Assembly: GCF_042432815.1 (NCBI RefSeq)
Contig: NZ_JBHLWM010000001.1
Coordinates: forward strand, 558,001-622,000
Direction: 5' to 3'
DNA length: 64,000 bases
From: Rhodopseudomonas telluris
GTDB lineage: Bacteria; Pseudomonadota; Alphaproteobacteria; Rhizobiales; Xanthobacteraceae
In this document: in pieces, positions 35,411 to 43,602 of the stretch
Layout: every line of letters begins with the position of its first letter
Numbering within the stretch: position 1 is the first letter of the stretch
Program-made: the position numbers and the translations under genes
Notes under the pieces: model-generated
What the model was told of the DNA's origin: nothing
The model's input: the letters and a program-made list of their open reading frames with translations, nothing else
Database searches by the model: none

Positions 35411-35974
35411 TTAGACCAGCACGATCCGGCTGCGCAGCATCGTGCGCGAGGAGCGGCCGAGCTGGCGGAGCAGGCGTCCTTCGGAGCGCTCGGGGTCGTG
35501 GCCGCCGAGCTTGTCGTAGTGCTCGCGCGCGATCAGCAGGCCCTGGTCGGCGCGCGGCCCGGAGAGCTGGCGGCGCAGCGTGCGGAACGTCTCGGCCCAG
35601 CTCGGCTCCGCATAAGGCGAGCGCGCGTAGCGAAAAATGCCGGCGCGCGGATGGCCGCTGAGCGAGACGCCCTGGATGAACTGCGTGGTCTCTTCGATCC
35701 AGCCGGCGTCGAGCACCGCGCCGGCATGCAGGAACATCAGCCAGGGCGAGGTCGATCGCTTGGCGCCTTCGGCCAGCGCGGCGGCGCGGCTGCCTTCGAC
35801 GGCAAGGAAGCCGCAGCCGGCGACGTCGGCGACGCGCTCGATCACGCCGTCGTTTTTGCGATCCACCAGCAGCACCTCGCGGATCACGCCGGCAGCGGCG
35901 CCCGGAACCAGCGCCGCCAGCGTAGCGACCGCAGTCCGCTCGACTCCATCGGTGGGAATGATGACGCTCAGCAT
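35411..35974 (-). CDS. Small family-2-like glycosyltransferase
   Basis: 187 residues. The start MLSVIIPTDGVERTAVATLAALVPGAA and VIREVLLVDRKNDG fit the GT-A fold of family 2 glycosyltransferases, and WLMFLHAGAVLDAGWIEE occupies the place of the DxD metal site, here without a clear DxD. It is shorter than typical family 2 enzymes (230 or more) and resembles the TIGR04283-type group. Function is unknown. It is a single gene, divergent from the radical SAM gene, with 181 bp between them holding a LexA-like box. Confidence 0.75.
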   Translation of the reverse strand: MLSVIIPTDGVERTAVATLAALVPGAAAGVIREVLLVDRKNDGVIERVADVAGCGFLAVEGSRAAALAEGAKRSTSPWLMFLHAGAVLDAGWIEETTQFIQGVSLSGHPRAGIFRYARSPYAEPSWAETFRTLRRQLSGPRADQGLLIAREHYDKLGGHDPERSEGRLLRQLGRSSRTMLRSRIVLV

Positions 35975-36116
35975 GTCAGCCGGATGACCTGATTGCGACG
36001 GTGCGCAGCACGCTTAACACCTCGGCGGCGCGAAATCAGCCGGGATTTGCGGACAAGGCCATCCCGTCGGCCTATGCGGCTCAGCTTTTGAAGCCGATGG
36101 TGGATGTCACAATTAT

Positions 36117-36131
36117 GTTCTTGATTTGTTC
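36117..36131. promoter_or_regulatory. LexA box of the alphaproteobacterial type
   Basis: GTTC, seven bases, GTTC: an exact match to the direct-repeat SOS box GTTCN7GTTC described for Rhizobium and Rhodobacter LexA. It lies 25 bp before the ATG of the radical SAM gene and 143 bp from the divergent glycosyltransferase start, in AT-rich promoter DNA. Confidence 0.6.
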
Positions 36132-36155
36132 TTACGCGTAGCTATCTTCGCTCGC

Positions 36156-37319
36156 ATGAGCAGAGCATCCAGCAGTGCCCTCAAGCGCCCGCCGGTCACG
36201 GCGCCCTCCGAGCCGGTGGGCGCGCCTTCCCCTTTCCCAGCGATCGAGGTTGCGATCGATAAGCAGCGCCGCCGCGGTCGCGGTGCGCTGTCGAACGACA
36301 GCGGCCGTTACGAAGCCGAGGCGCGGGTCGCGTTCGACGACGGCTGGCAAAGCCTCGACGAACTGCCGCCGTTCAAGACCACGGTCGCGATCGACACGGC
36401 CCGCAAGGTCATCACCCGCAACGAGTCGCCGGATATCGGCTTCGACCGCTCGATCAATCCCTATCGCGGCTGTGAGCACGGCTGCGTGTACTGCTTCGCG
36501 CGGCCGACCCATGCCTATCTCGGCCTGTCGCCGGGGCTGGATTTCGAATCGCGGCTGTTCGCCAAGCCCGACGCCCCGGCGCTGCTGGAGAAGGAGCTGG
36601 CCGCGGCCGAATACGAGCCGAAGATGATCGCGATCGGCACCAACACCGATCCGTATCAGCCGATCGAGCGCGAGCGGAAGATCATGCGCGGCATCCTCGA
36701 AGTGCTGGAGAAAACCGGGCATCCGGTCGGCATCGTCACCAAATCGGCGCTGGTCACCCGCGACATCGACATCCTGGCGCGGATGGCCAAGCGCCAGCTC
36801 GCCAAGGTCGCGCTGTCGGTGACGTCGCTCGATCCGAAGCTGGCGCGGACCATGGAGCCGCGGGCTTCGACGCCGGCCAAGCGGCTGGAGGCGCTGAAGC
36901 GGCTCGCCGATGCCGGCATTCCGACCACCGTGATGGTGGCGCCGGTGATCCCGGCACTCAACGACATGGAGATCGAGCGCATCCTCGACGCCGCCGCCCA
37001 TGCTGGCGTCAAGGAAGCCAGCTACGTGATGCTGCGGCTGCCGCTCGAAGTGCGCGACCTGTTCCGCGAATGGCTGATGGCCAACTATCCGGATCGCTAC
37101 CGCCACGTCTTCACGCTGATCCGCGAGATGCGCGGCGGCCGCGACTACGACTCGCAATGGGGCACGCGGATGAAGGGCACCGGTCCGATGGCCTGGATGA
37201 TCGGCCGCCGCTTCGAAACCGCCTGCGCGAGGCTTGGCCTGAACAAGCGCCGCTCGAAGCTGACGATGGACCATTTCGCCAAGCCGGAGCGGGCCGGGCA
37301 GCAGCTCAGTCTGTTTTGA
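36156..37319 (+). CDS. Radical SAM protein, PA0069 / spore-photoproduct-lyase-like
   Basis: 387 residues from ATG 36156; a TTG at 36126 would extend it by ten codons into the LexA box. The radical SAM cluster motif is CxxxCxxC (NPYRGCEHGCVYCFARPTHAY), followed by the SAM-binding IAIGTNTDPYQPIER and VGIVTKSALVTRD. This is the PA0069 family, related to spore photoproduct lyase and described as Rv2578c-like. Its substrate is unknown. A perfect LexA box directly upstream argues for induction by DNA damage and hence a DNA-repair role, which fits the SPL relationship. This is inference. Confidence 0.88.
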   Translation: MSRASSSALKRPPVTAPSEPVGAPSPFPAIEVAIDKQRRRGRGALSNDSGRYEAEARVAFDDGWQSLDELPPFKTTVAIDTARKVITRNESPDIGFDRSINPYRGCEHGCVYCFARPTHAYLGLSPGLDFESRLFAKPDAPALLEKELAAAEYEPKMIAIGTNTDPYQPIERERKIMRGILEVLEKTGHPVGIVTKSALVTRDIDILARMAKRQLAKVALSVTSLDPKLARTMEPRASTPAKRLEALKRLADAGIPTTVMVAPVIPALNDMEIERILDAAAHAGVKEASYVMLRLPLEVRDLFREWLMANYPDRYRHVFTLIREMRGGRDYDSQWGTRMKGTGPMAWMIGRRFETACARLGLNKRRSKLTMDHFAKPERAGQQLSLF

Positions 37320-37430
37320 GGGGGGAGGCCTCGCGCGGAACCTCCCGGCCGCGCCCCGGTCGCGTTGAATTGCGGGCATGGCGCGGGATTTCCGGTTGCG
37401 CGTGCCGGTGCCTACCCGCAGCATCGCCGC

Positions 37431-38318
37431 ATGATTCGGGATTCGAAAAAGCCCAGTAAGGCTGCGGCCAAGACTCTGCCGCTCGATGGTGCGGCGAAAC
37501 GTGCCACGAAGACAGCGTCCGCTGCAAAGGCCGCCAAGGTATCCGGTGCGAAAGCCGGCAGTGCCAGGCCGGCAGCGGGAAAGATCTCGCCGGCCAAAGG
37601 CCTCGGCAAGGGCGTGATCGCCGTGGCGCCGCCGAGCTTTCGGCGCGAGCGGGCGCTGATCAAGAAGGGCATCTGGCCGGTCGCCGGCTGCGACGAGGCC
37701 GGGCGGGGACCGCTCGCCGGTCCGGTGGTCGCCGCCGCCGTGGTGCTCGATCCCAAGCGCGTTCCCAAGGGGCTCGACGATTCCAAGCGGCTGAGCGCCG
37801 AGCGGCGCGAGGAGCTGTTCGAGGAAATCTGCGCCACCGCGCAAGTCTCGGTGGTGTCGGCCTCACCCGAGCGGATCAACCGCGACAACATCCTGCGCGC
37901 CTCGCTGTGGGCGCTGACCCGCGCCGTGCACGCGCTGCCGGACCTGCCGCAACACGTCTTCGTCGACGGCCGCGACCGGCTGGCGACGCGGTGCGAGAGC
38001 GAGGCGGTGATCGGCGGCGACGGGCTGATCGCCTCGATCGCGGCGGCCTCGATCATCGCCAAGGTGACGCGCGACCGGCTGATGTGCCGGCTGGCGCAGC
38101 AATGCCCCGGCTACGGCTTCGAATCGCACAAGGGCTACGGCGTGCCGGAGCATCTCGACGCGCTGTCGCGACTTGGGCCGACCGTGCATCACCGTCGCTT
38201 CTTCGCGCCGGTGGCCGCGGCGTGGCGCAGGATCGAGGGCGTACCGGCGGAGCTGCCCACGGTCAGCGGCGATCTGTTCGATCCACCCGCCGAGGCCGGG
38301 CTCGCAGCCACCGCGTAA
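37431..38318 (+). CDS. rnhB: Ribonuclease HII with Lys/Ala-rich N-terminal tail
   Basis: 295 residues from ATG 37431. The catalytic domain starts near residue 80 and carries the conserved CDEAGRGPLAGPVVAAAVVL (catalytic Asp88, Glu89), DSKRLSAERREELFEEI, the Asp in FVDGRDR and the ASIIAKVTRDRLM region. It removes ribonucleotides from DNA. Residues 5-65 form a low-complexity basic tail rich in KAAK, like histone H1, which is absent from E. coli RNase HII and probably adds nucleic-acid affinity. It follows the radical SAM gene by 111 bp on the same strand. Confidence 0.92.
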   Translation: MIRDSKKPSKAAAKTLPLDGAAKRATKTASAAKAAKVSGAKAGSARPAAGKISPAKGLGKGVIAVAPPSFRRERALIKKGIWPVAGCDEAGRGPLAGPVVAAAVVLDPKRVPKGLDDSKRLSAERREELFEEICATAQVSVVSASPERINRDNILRASLWALTRAVHALPDLPQHVFVDGRDRLATRCESEAVIGGDGLIASIAAASIIAKVTRDRLMCRLAQQCPGYGFESHKGYGVPEHLDALSRLGPTVHHRRFFAPVAAAWRRIEGVPAELPTVSGDLFDPPAEAGLAATA

Positions 38319-38400
38319 GGACGACCGCCAGGCGGCCAATCCGGTTGCCTGGGCAGGCGGCGGGCTCTATCACGAGCGGACCGAACTCCGCTGGGCCCAG

Positions 38401-39909
38401 ATGCGCTTCGCTTCCCTGATCATCGAACTGATCCGCGCCCGGCCGCGGCTGGTGTTCTGGCTGGTCGTGTCGGCTCAGGCGCTGCTGTGGGTACTGGTGC
38501 CGGTGGTGTTCTATGCGAGCCCACCCGGCGAGATTGCCACGGTGCTGGCCTACGGCCGCGAGTATCAGGTCGGCAGCGACCTCGGGCCGCCGCTCGCGTT
38601 CTGGCTGGCCGATATCGCGTTCCGCGCCGCCGGCGGGCATATCATCGGCGTCTATGTGCTGGCGCAGCTCTGTTTCGTCGTCACCTTCTACGCCCTGTTC
38701 AAGCTTGCGCGCAGCATGGTTGGTCCCCAGCACGCGGTCGTCGCCGTGGTGCTGACCTCGACCATCACGGCGTTCGCGACGCCTGGCGTTGAGTTCGGGC
38801 CGCTGGTGCTGGCCCGGCCGCTGTGGGCGTTGGTGCTGTGGCACGGCTGGGAGGTCATCGGGCGCGGCCGCCGCAGCGCCTGGTTTGCGCTGTCGATAGA
38901 GATCGGCCTGCTGCTGTTGACGACGGTGGCCGCACCGGCGCTGCTGTTACTGCCGATCGGCTTCGCGCTGGCGACGGCACGCGGCCGCCGTGCGCTGCTG
39001 TCGCTCGATCCGCTGTTCGCGCTGTTGGTGGTTGCGGTGCTGGTGCTGCCCTACGGCATCTGGCTGCTACGTGCCGATCTGTTCGCGCTGCCGCCGCTTC
39101 CGGCCCCGGCCGATCTGGCGGCGCGCGCCAGGCTGGGCGCCGAGCTGCTCGGCGGCCTCGTGCTCGCGGTTGGCGGCGTCGTCCTGCTGGTGCTGCTGAA
39201 TACGCGGCGGTTCGATCCGCGGCCGGACGACGCGCCCTCGGTGATGCGCGCTCCGGTCGATCCGCTGGCGGGGCGCTACGTGTATGTGTTCGCGCTGGCG
39301 CCGGCGCTGCTCGGCTGCATCGTGGCCGGCGTGTTCGGGCTGACCCACGTGATCGGCGGAGCCGGCATCGCGCTGCTGATGGTCGGGTTCGCCGTGGTGA
39401 TGGCGACCGGCGACGTGATCTATCTGCGCCGTCAGCGCGTGCTCCGCACCGCCTGGGCCGCCCTGGTCGCGGCCCCCGCGGCGCTGGTGATCCTGGCCGC
39501 GCTGGTGCAGCCATGGCTGAGCCCGACGAGCCTGCCGACGTCACTGCCCGCCAAGGACATCGCGCGCTATTTCGGCGAAAGCTTCGAGCGCCGCACCGGA
39601 CGGCCGTTGCCGGCGGTGGCGGGCGATCCGGAACTGGCCGGTCTGATCGCGATGGGCGCGTCGCGGCCGCATCTCTATCTCGACGCTACCCCGGCCCGCA
39701 CGCCCTGGGTCACGGCCGAGACCTTCCGGGAGCATGGCGGCATCGTGGTCTGGCGCGCAGCCGATACCGCCGGCAAGCCGCCGCCCGAGATCGCCGCGCG
39801 GTTTCCCGAGATCGTGCCCGAACTGCCGCGCGCGTTCGAGCGGACGATCGCCGGTCGCCAGCCGCTGCTGCGCATCGGCTGGGCGATCGTGCGCCCGCGT
39901 GGGCGCTGA
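38401..39909 (+). CDS. Membrane glycosyltransferase, ArnT/PMT (GT39/83)-like
   Basis: 502 residues from ATG 38401. About ten hydrophobic segments span residues 15-370, and a soluble C-terminal part follows (PAKDIARYFGESFERRTGRPLPAVAGDPELAGLIAMGASRPHLYLDATP). The first extracellular loop (SPPGEIATVLAYGREYQVGSDLGPPLAFWLADIAFRAAGG) resembles the acidic loop of the ArnT family, which transfers sugars from polyprenyl-phosphate donors. The ribosome site is weak. The acceptor is unknown. The gene begins 82 bp after rnhB and converges on the TonB receptor gene with a seven-base gap. Confidence 0.75.
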   Translation: MRFASLIIELIRARPRLVFWLVVSAQALLWVLVPVVFYASPPGEIATVLAYGREYQVGSDLGPPLAFWLADIAFRAAGGHIIGVYVLAQLCFVVTFYALFKLARSMVGPQHAVVAVVLTSTITAFATPGVEFGPLVLARPLWALVLWHGWEVIGRGRRSAWFALSIEIGLLLLTTVAAPALLLLPIGFALATARGRRALLSLDPLFALLVVAVLVLPYGIWLLRADLFALPPLPAPADLAARARLGAELLGGLVLAVGGVVLLVLLNTRRFDPRPDDAPSVMRAPVDPLAGRYVYVFALAPALLGCIVAGVFGLTHVIGGAGIALLMVGFAVVMATGDVIYLRRQRVLRTAWAALVAAPAALVILAALVQPWLSPTSLPTSLPAKDIARYFGESFERRTGRPLPAVAGDPELAGLIAMGASRPHLYLDATPARTPWVTAETFREHGGIVVWRAADTAGKPPPEIAARFPEIVPELPRAFERTIAGRQPLLRIGWAIVRPRGR

Positions 39910-39916
39910 CCGCGCC

Positions 39917-42190
39917 TTACAGCTCAACATCCAGAGACAGCAGATAGACCCGCGGCGTGCCGAGTGCGAACGTGCCGAACGAGGCGACGCTGGCCCAGTA
40001 GTTGGTGCCGCCGACGTTCTGCACGGTGCCGCGGATCGTGGTCTTGCGGCCTTCAATCGTGGTGACGTAGCGGGCGCCGAGATCGATGCGGGTCCAGGCC
40101 GGCAGAACCTGTGTGTTGCTGCCGTTGACGAATTGCCGGCCGGTATGGACCACGGTGCCGGTCAGCGTCGTGCCGGCGAGCATCGGCACATCCCATTCGC
40201 CCGTCATGTTGATCTGCACGCTGGGCACGCCGATCGGCGTCTTGCCGATATTCGCCACCGTCGCGGTCTGCGTCACCTCGCCGTCGAACAGCGTCACGCC
40301 GCCGACCGTGCGAACGCCGGGCGTGATCTCGCCGAACAGGCTGAGCTCGGTGCCGCGCACGCGCTGCTCGCCGCTCGCCGAATACAGGCCGTTATTGAGC
40401 TCGCCGTTCGGCTTGGTGATCTGGAAGAACGCCAGCGTCGCGCCGATCCGGCCGAGGTCGAGCTTGGCGCCGGTCTCGTATTGCTTGGTCCGGTAGGGGG
40501 CCAGCACTTCGCCTGAATTGCGCGCGGTGACCGGTGCGATGTCGCCGCGGCTGAGGCCCTCGATAAAATTTGCGTAGAGCGAGAGATGCTCGATCGGCCG
40601 CACCACGATGCCCGCCATCGGCGTGGTCGCCGACTTGTCGTATGACGAGGTCTGCGCCCCGGTGGTGGTCGAGAAATTGTGCGAGATCACCTGCTGCTGG
40701 CGGACGCCGAGCGTCAGCAACACGCGTTCATTCAGCACCGACATGGTGTCGGCGAGCGCGACGCCGTTCAGCGTGGTGTCGGACAGCCGCGGTTTGAACG
40801 ATGGAATCGTGTAGCTCTGCTCCGGCTGCAGCACCGGCGCGTAGATGTTGGACAGATAGGCCTTTCCGGCCGGGAACGCCCGGTATTGCTCGTCCTGATA
40901 ATGCGACGCCTGCAACGTGACGGCGTGCTGCACGAAGCCGCTGTCGAACTTGGCCCGCACACCGCCGTCGACGGTGAAGCGGTTGACGTCGAGATTGTAG
41001 TATTGCGGCGTCGTCGAGGTGTCGCCTCGCGCGTTGATGATGTTCGGAAGGCCGAAGAACCGCTCCGCATTGGTCTTCGAGCCGCCGATATTGCCGAACA
41101 CCATGACGCTGTCGGTGAGGTCGAATTCGTTCTTCCACAGCACCGAGGATTCCTGGACGTTCGACCATTCCCAGGGCTGGGTGACGTTGTTGCTGCCGCT
41201 CGGCGCCGTCGGGATCTGCAGGCCGCTCGAGATGGTGTAGGGACGAACCGGCGCCTTGATGTGCTCGTTCTGGGTGAAGCCGTACAGCCAGGTGCGATAG
41301 CGCTCGCCTTGATAATCAAACGCCAGCGAACCCACCTGCAGACGGTCGGACTGACGATCGATCGCGGTGTCGCCGCCGCCGATCCGGCCGTTGAAGCGCA
41401 GTCCGAATTCGCGGTGGTCGCCGAACCGCCGCGCGACGTCGACATTGGTGCTGACGAAGCCGTTTGACACATAGCCGACGCCGATCCGGCTGAGGTCGGC
41501 CTCGGCGCGCTTCGGCACCACGTTGATGACGCCGCCGACACCGCCGTTCGGCGACACGCCGGACAGCATCGCGGCCGGTCCCTTGAACACCTCGATCCGC
41601 TCGACATAGTCGTTGAAAGTGCGGAAGTTCGGCGCGATGCCGTAAACGCCGTCGAACGCGACTTCGCCCGCGGTGCCTTCGGCGATCGGGAAGCCGCGGA
41701 TGTAGAACGAGTCGACCATGCCGCCGAACGGGCTGGTCACGCGCACCGACGGATCGAGCAGCAACGCATCGGCGACGGTCGAGGCCTGCTGGTTGCGGAT
41801 CGCATCATTGGTGTAGCTCGCTGTCGCGAACGGCGACTTGAACGTGTCGGCGTTGCCGAGCATGCCGAGCCGGCTGCCGCGCGCGACCTGGCCGCCCGCG
41901 AACACCGCGGGCCGGTTCGCGTCAGAGGTCGCACTCGGCTGGGTCATCGCGGCGGCCGGCGCCGGGGGCGGCTGCGTCGCGACGCGCGTGGTCTGCCGCC
42001 GGGCCGTGGCGGCGGAGCTGCGGCGGGCCACGACCGGCTTGGCGCGTGTCGCGCGCGGTGCGTCCACCGACACCGGCGGCAGCATCTCGCCCGACGGAGC
42101 GGCGGACTGGGCATACGCGGACGGCGCAGCCGTCAGCGATGCAAAAAGGGCAAGCAGGCTCACGCCGCCAAGCGCTCGGCAACGATACAT
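39917..42190 (-). CDS. TonB-dependent siderophore receptor
   Basis: 757 residues from ATG 42190 (AGGA seven bases upstream). A signal peptide (about 1-28, ending SAYA) is followed by a Pro/Ala-rich linker, a plug domain (IRNQQASTVADALLLDPSVRV, GMVDSFYIRGFPI, VERIEVFKGPAAMLSGVSPNGGVGGVINVV) and a 22-strand barrel ending in LLSLDVEL, without a terminal aromatic. It fits the TonB siderophore-receptor family. It would import a ferric siderophore or similar chelate across the outer membrane. No cognate transporter or ExbB/TonB genes are adjacent, and no Fur, Irr or RirA box was recognised upstream. Confidence 0.9.
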   Translation of the reverse strand: MYRCRALGGVSLLALFASLTAAPSAYAQSAAPSGEMLPPVSVDAPRATRAKPVVARRSSAATARRQTTRVATQPPPAPAAAMTQPSATSDANRPAVFAGGQVARGSRLGMLGNADTFKSPFATASYTNDAIRNQQASTVADALLLDPSVRVTSPFGGMVDSFYIRGFPIAEGTAGEVAFDGVYGIAPNFRTFNDYVERIEVFKGPAAMLSGVSPNGGVGGVINVVPKRAEADLSRIGVGYVSNGFVSTNVDVARRFGDHREFGLRFNGRIGGGDTAIDRQSDRLQVGSLAFDYQGERYRTWLYGFTQNEHIKAPVRPYTISSGLQIPTAPSGSNNVTQPWEWSNVQESSVLWKNEFDLTDSVMVFGNIGGSKTNAERFFGLPNIINARGDTSTTPQYYNLDVNRFTVDGGVRAKFDSGFVQHAVTLQASHYQDEQYRAFPAGKAYLSNIYAPVLQPEQSYTIPSFKPRLSDTTLNGVALADTMSVLNERVLLTLGVRQQQVISHNFSTTTGAQTSSYDKSATTPMAGIVVRPIEHLSLYANFIEGLSRGDIAPVTARNSGEVLAPYRTKQYETGAKLDLGRIGATLAFFQITKPNGELNNGLYSASGEQRVRGTELSLFGEITPGVRTVGGVTLFDGEVTQTATVANIGKTPIGVPSVQINMTGEWDVPMLAGTTLTGTVVHTGRQFVNGSNTQVLPAWTRIDLGARYVTTIEGRKTTIRGTVQNVGGTNYWASVASFGTFALGTPRVYLLSLDVEL

Positions 42191-42565
42191 GGTCAATCCT
42201 GATCCCGGCCGGAGCCGTTGTGCTGAAACTCAATTGATAGTTGCGGTCGCGGGCGCACCTATCGGACGAAGCTGCGAGGCGGCGGCCGCCACCTCTTCAC
42301 CACGGCGCAGCGTTCATCACGCACCCGAGCCGACGCTCGTGATGGTGATCAGCGAGGGCACTCTGCAGCGTGGGCCCCGATCGAACGACGGCTGCGTCTG
42401 GTGAGACGCGGGCTCGCGCGGTTCGGCCAATTCATTCTCGATGAACTAATCGTCGCCCCAGCCCGCACTGTTGATGCGGTACCGGTGTACGAAGGTCAAT
42501 CCGCCGGAGGCCAGCTTGGATTGTTTCTATCTTTTGAGACGATGCTGACCGCGCGGGCGCGCGGG
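42191..42565. other. Intergenic region upstream of the TonB receptor
   Basis: 375 bp between the receptor and the uracil-DNA glycosylase gene. It holds the receptor promoter. I see no gene, no member of the palindromic repeat families and no convincing iron-regulator box. Open frames that cross it belong to other-strand shadows. Confidence 0.5.
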
Positions 42566-43405
42566 TCAGCTCGCGGGCTTGTCGGCAATGCTCTCGAGCG
42601 CCTGTGCGACAGCGCGCAGGTCCATCCATGTCATGCGTTTGTACGCTGGCGAGCGCAGCAGGTAGGCGGGATGGAAGGTTGCGATCGCCCGGATGGAACG
42701 CGTGCCGGTGTTGTAGTCGGCCCAGCGCCCGCGCGACTTCATGATGCCGTCGCGCGTCTGCAGCAGCGTCTGCGTCGCCGGGTTGCCCAGCGTCATCACG
42801 ATGTCCGGGTTCACCAGCTCGATCTGGCGCTGGATGAAGGGCAGGCAGATCTGGATCTCCTGCGGCGTCGGCGTGCGGTTGCCGGGCGGGCGCCACGGGA
42901 TCACGTTGGCGATGTACACCTTGCTGCGGTCGAGGCCGATCGCCGCCAGCATCAGGTCGAGCAGCTTGCCGGACCGGCCGACGAACGGCCGCCCCTCGAT
43001 GTCCTCGTCGCGGCCGGGCGCCTCGCCGACCAGCATCAGCCGCGCCTCCGGATTGCCGTCGGCGAACACCAGGCGCGTTGCCGTCGATCGCAGCGCGCAT
43101 CCGTCGAACTGTTCCATCAATGCGCGTAGCGCTTCGAGCGTCGGCGCCGTGGCGGCCGCCTCGCGCGCCGACACGATCGCGGCCTCGGGCGACGGTGGCG
43201 TGGCGCCAAGTCGCGGGGCGGGCGGCGGCGGCGCGCGTCTGGAGTCTTCGCGCGCGGGTGCCTCGCGCGCCTCGGCCTGAACCGGCGCGGCGATTTCCTC
43301 GTCCAGCAGCCGGTTGACCGGCTCGTCGTTGAGCGCGCAGTCGACCCCGGCGTCGAGGTAGAACGCCAGCAATTGCCGCAGGCTCGGCGCGGGTTCAGGC
43401 ATCAT
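42566..43405 (-). CDS. Uracil-DNA glycosylase, family 4-like
   Basis: 279 residues. The catalytic core begins near residue 95 with the family 4/5 signatures VGEAPGRDEDIEGRPFVGRSGKLLD and, near the end, AIATFHPAYLLRSPAYK. The cysteines of the family 4 Fe-S cluster appear to be represented by DGCALR and QICLPF, with others less obvious. An N-terminal region of about 90 residues is Ala/Pro/Arg-rich and low in conservation. It removes uracil from DNA. Two adjacent ATG codons (43405 and 43402) can serve as start. It is divergent from the ETF oxidoreductase gene. Confidence 0.88.
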   Translation of the reverse strand: MMPEPAPSLRQLLAFYLDAGVDCALNDEPVNRLLDEEIAAPVQAEAREAPAREDSRRAPPPPAPRLGATPPSPEAAIVSAREAAATAPTLEALRALMEQFDGCALRSTATRLVFADGNPEARLMLVGEAPGRDEDIEGRPFVGRSGKLLDLMLAAIGLDRSKVYIANVIPWRPPGNRTPTPQEIQICLPFIQRQIELVNPDIVMTLGNPATQTLLQTRDGIMKSRGRWADYNTGTRSIRAIATFHPAYLLRSPAYKRMTWMDLRAVAQALESIADKPAS

Positions 43406-43602
43406 GGATTTGGCGATCGAAGTGGGACGGGAAGGCGACCTGACGGCGCCGAAGGTTTCGCACAGCGAACTCTGCCCGAGAAAAACGCCGCATGAAAGCC
43501 GGAACGATGGGGTGGCAGGTACATTTGGGTGGTTGTCCTTCCGGGAAAAATAAGAAAGAACACCGGCTGGAAACGTTCAAGACTGTGTCTGCGAGAAAAT
43601 AG

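Noticed and set aside
42191..42565. Fur, Irr or RirA box upstream of the TonB receptor
   Set aside because: Short AT-rich stretches are present, but none matches a known iron-regulator consensus well enough.
43545..43575. Second LexA box before the ETF oxidoreductase gene
   Set aside because: A GAAC occurs, but the partner seven bases later is not GAAC, so the direct repeat is incomplete.
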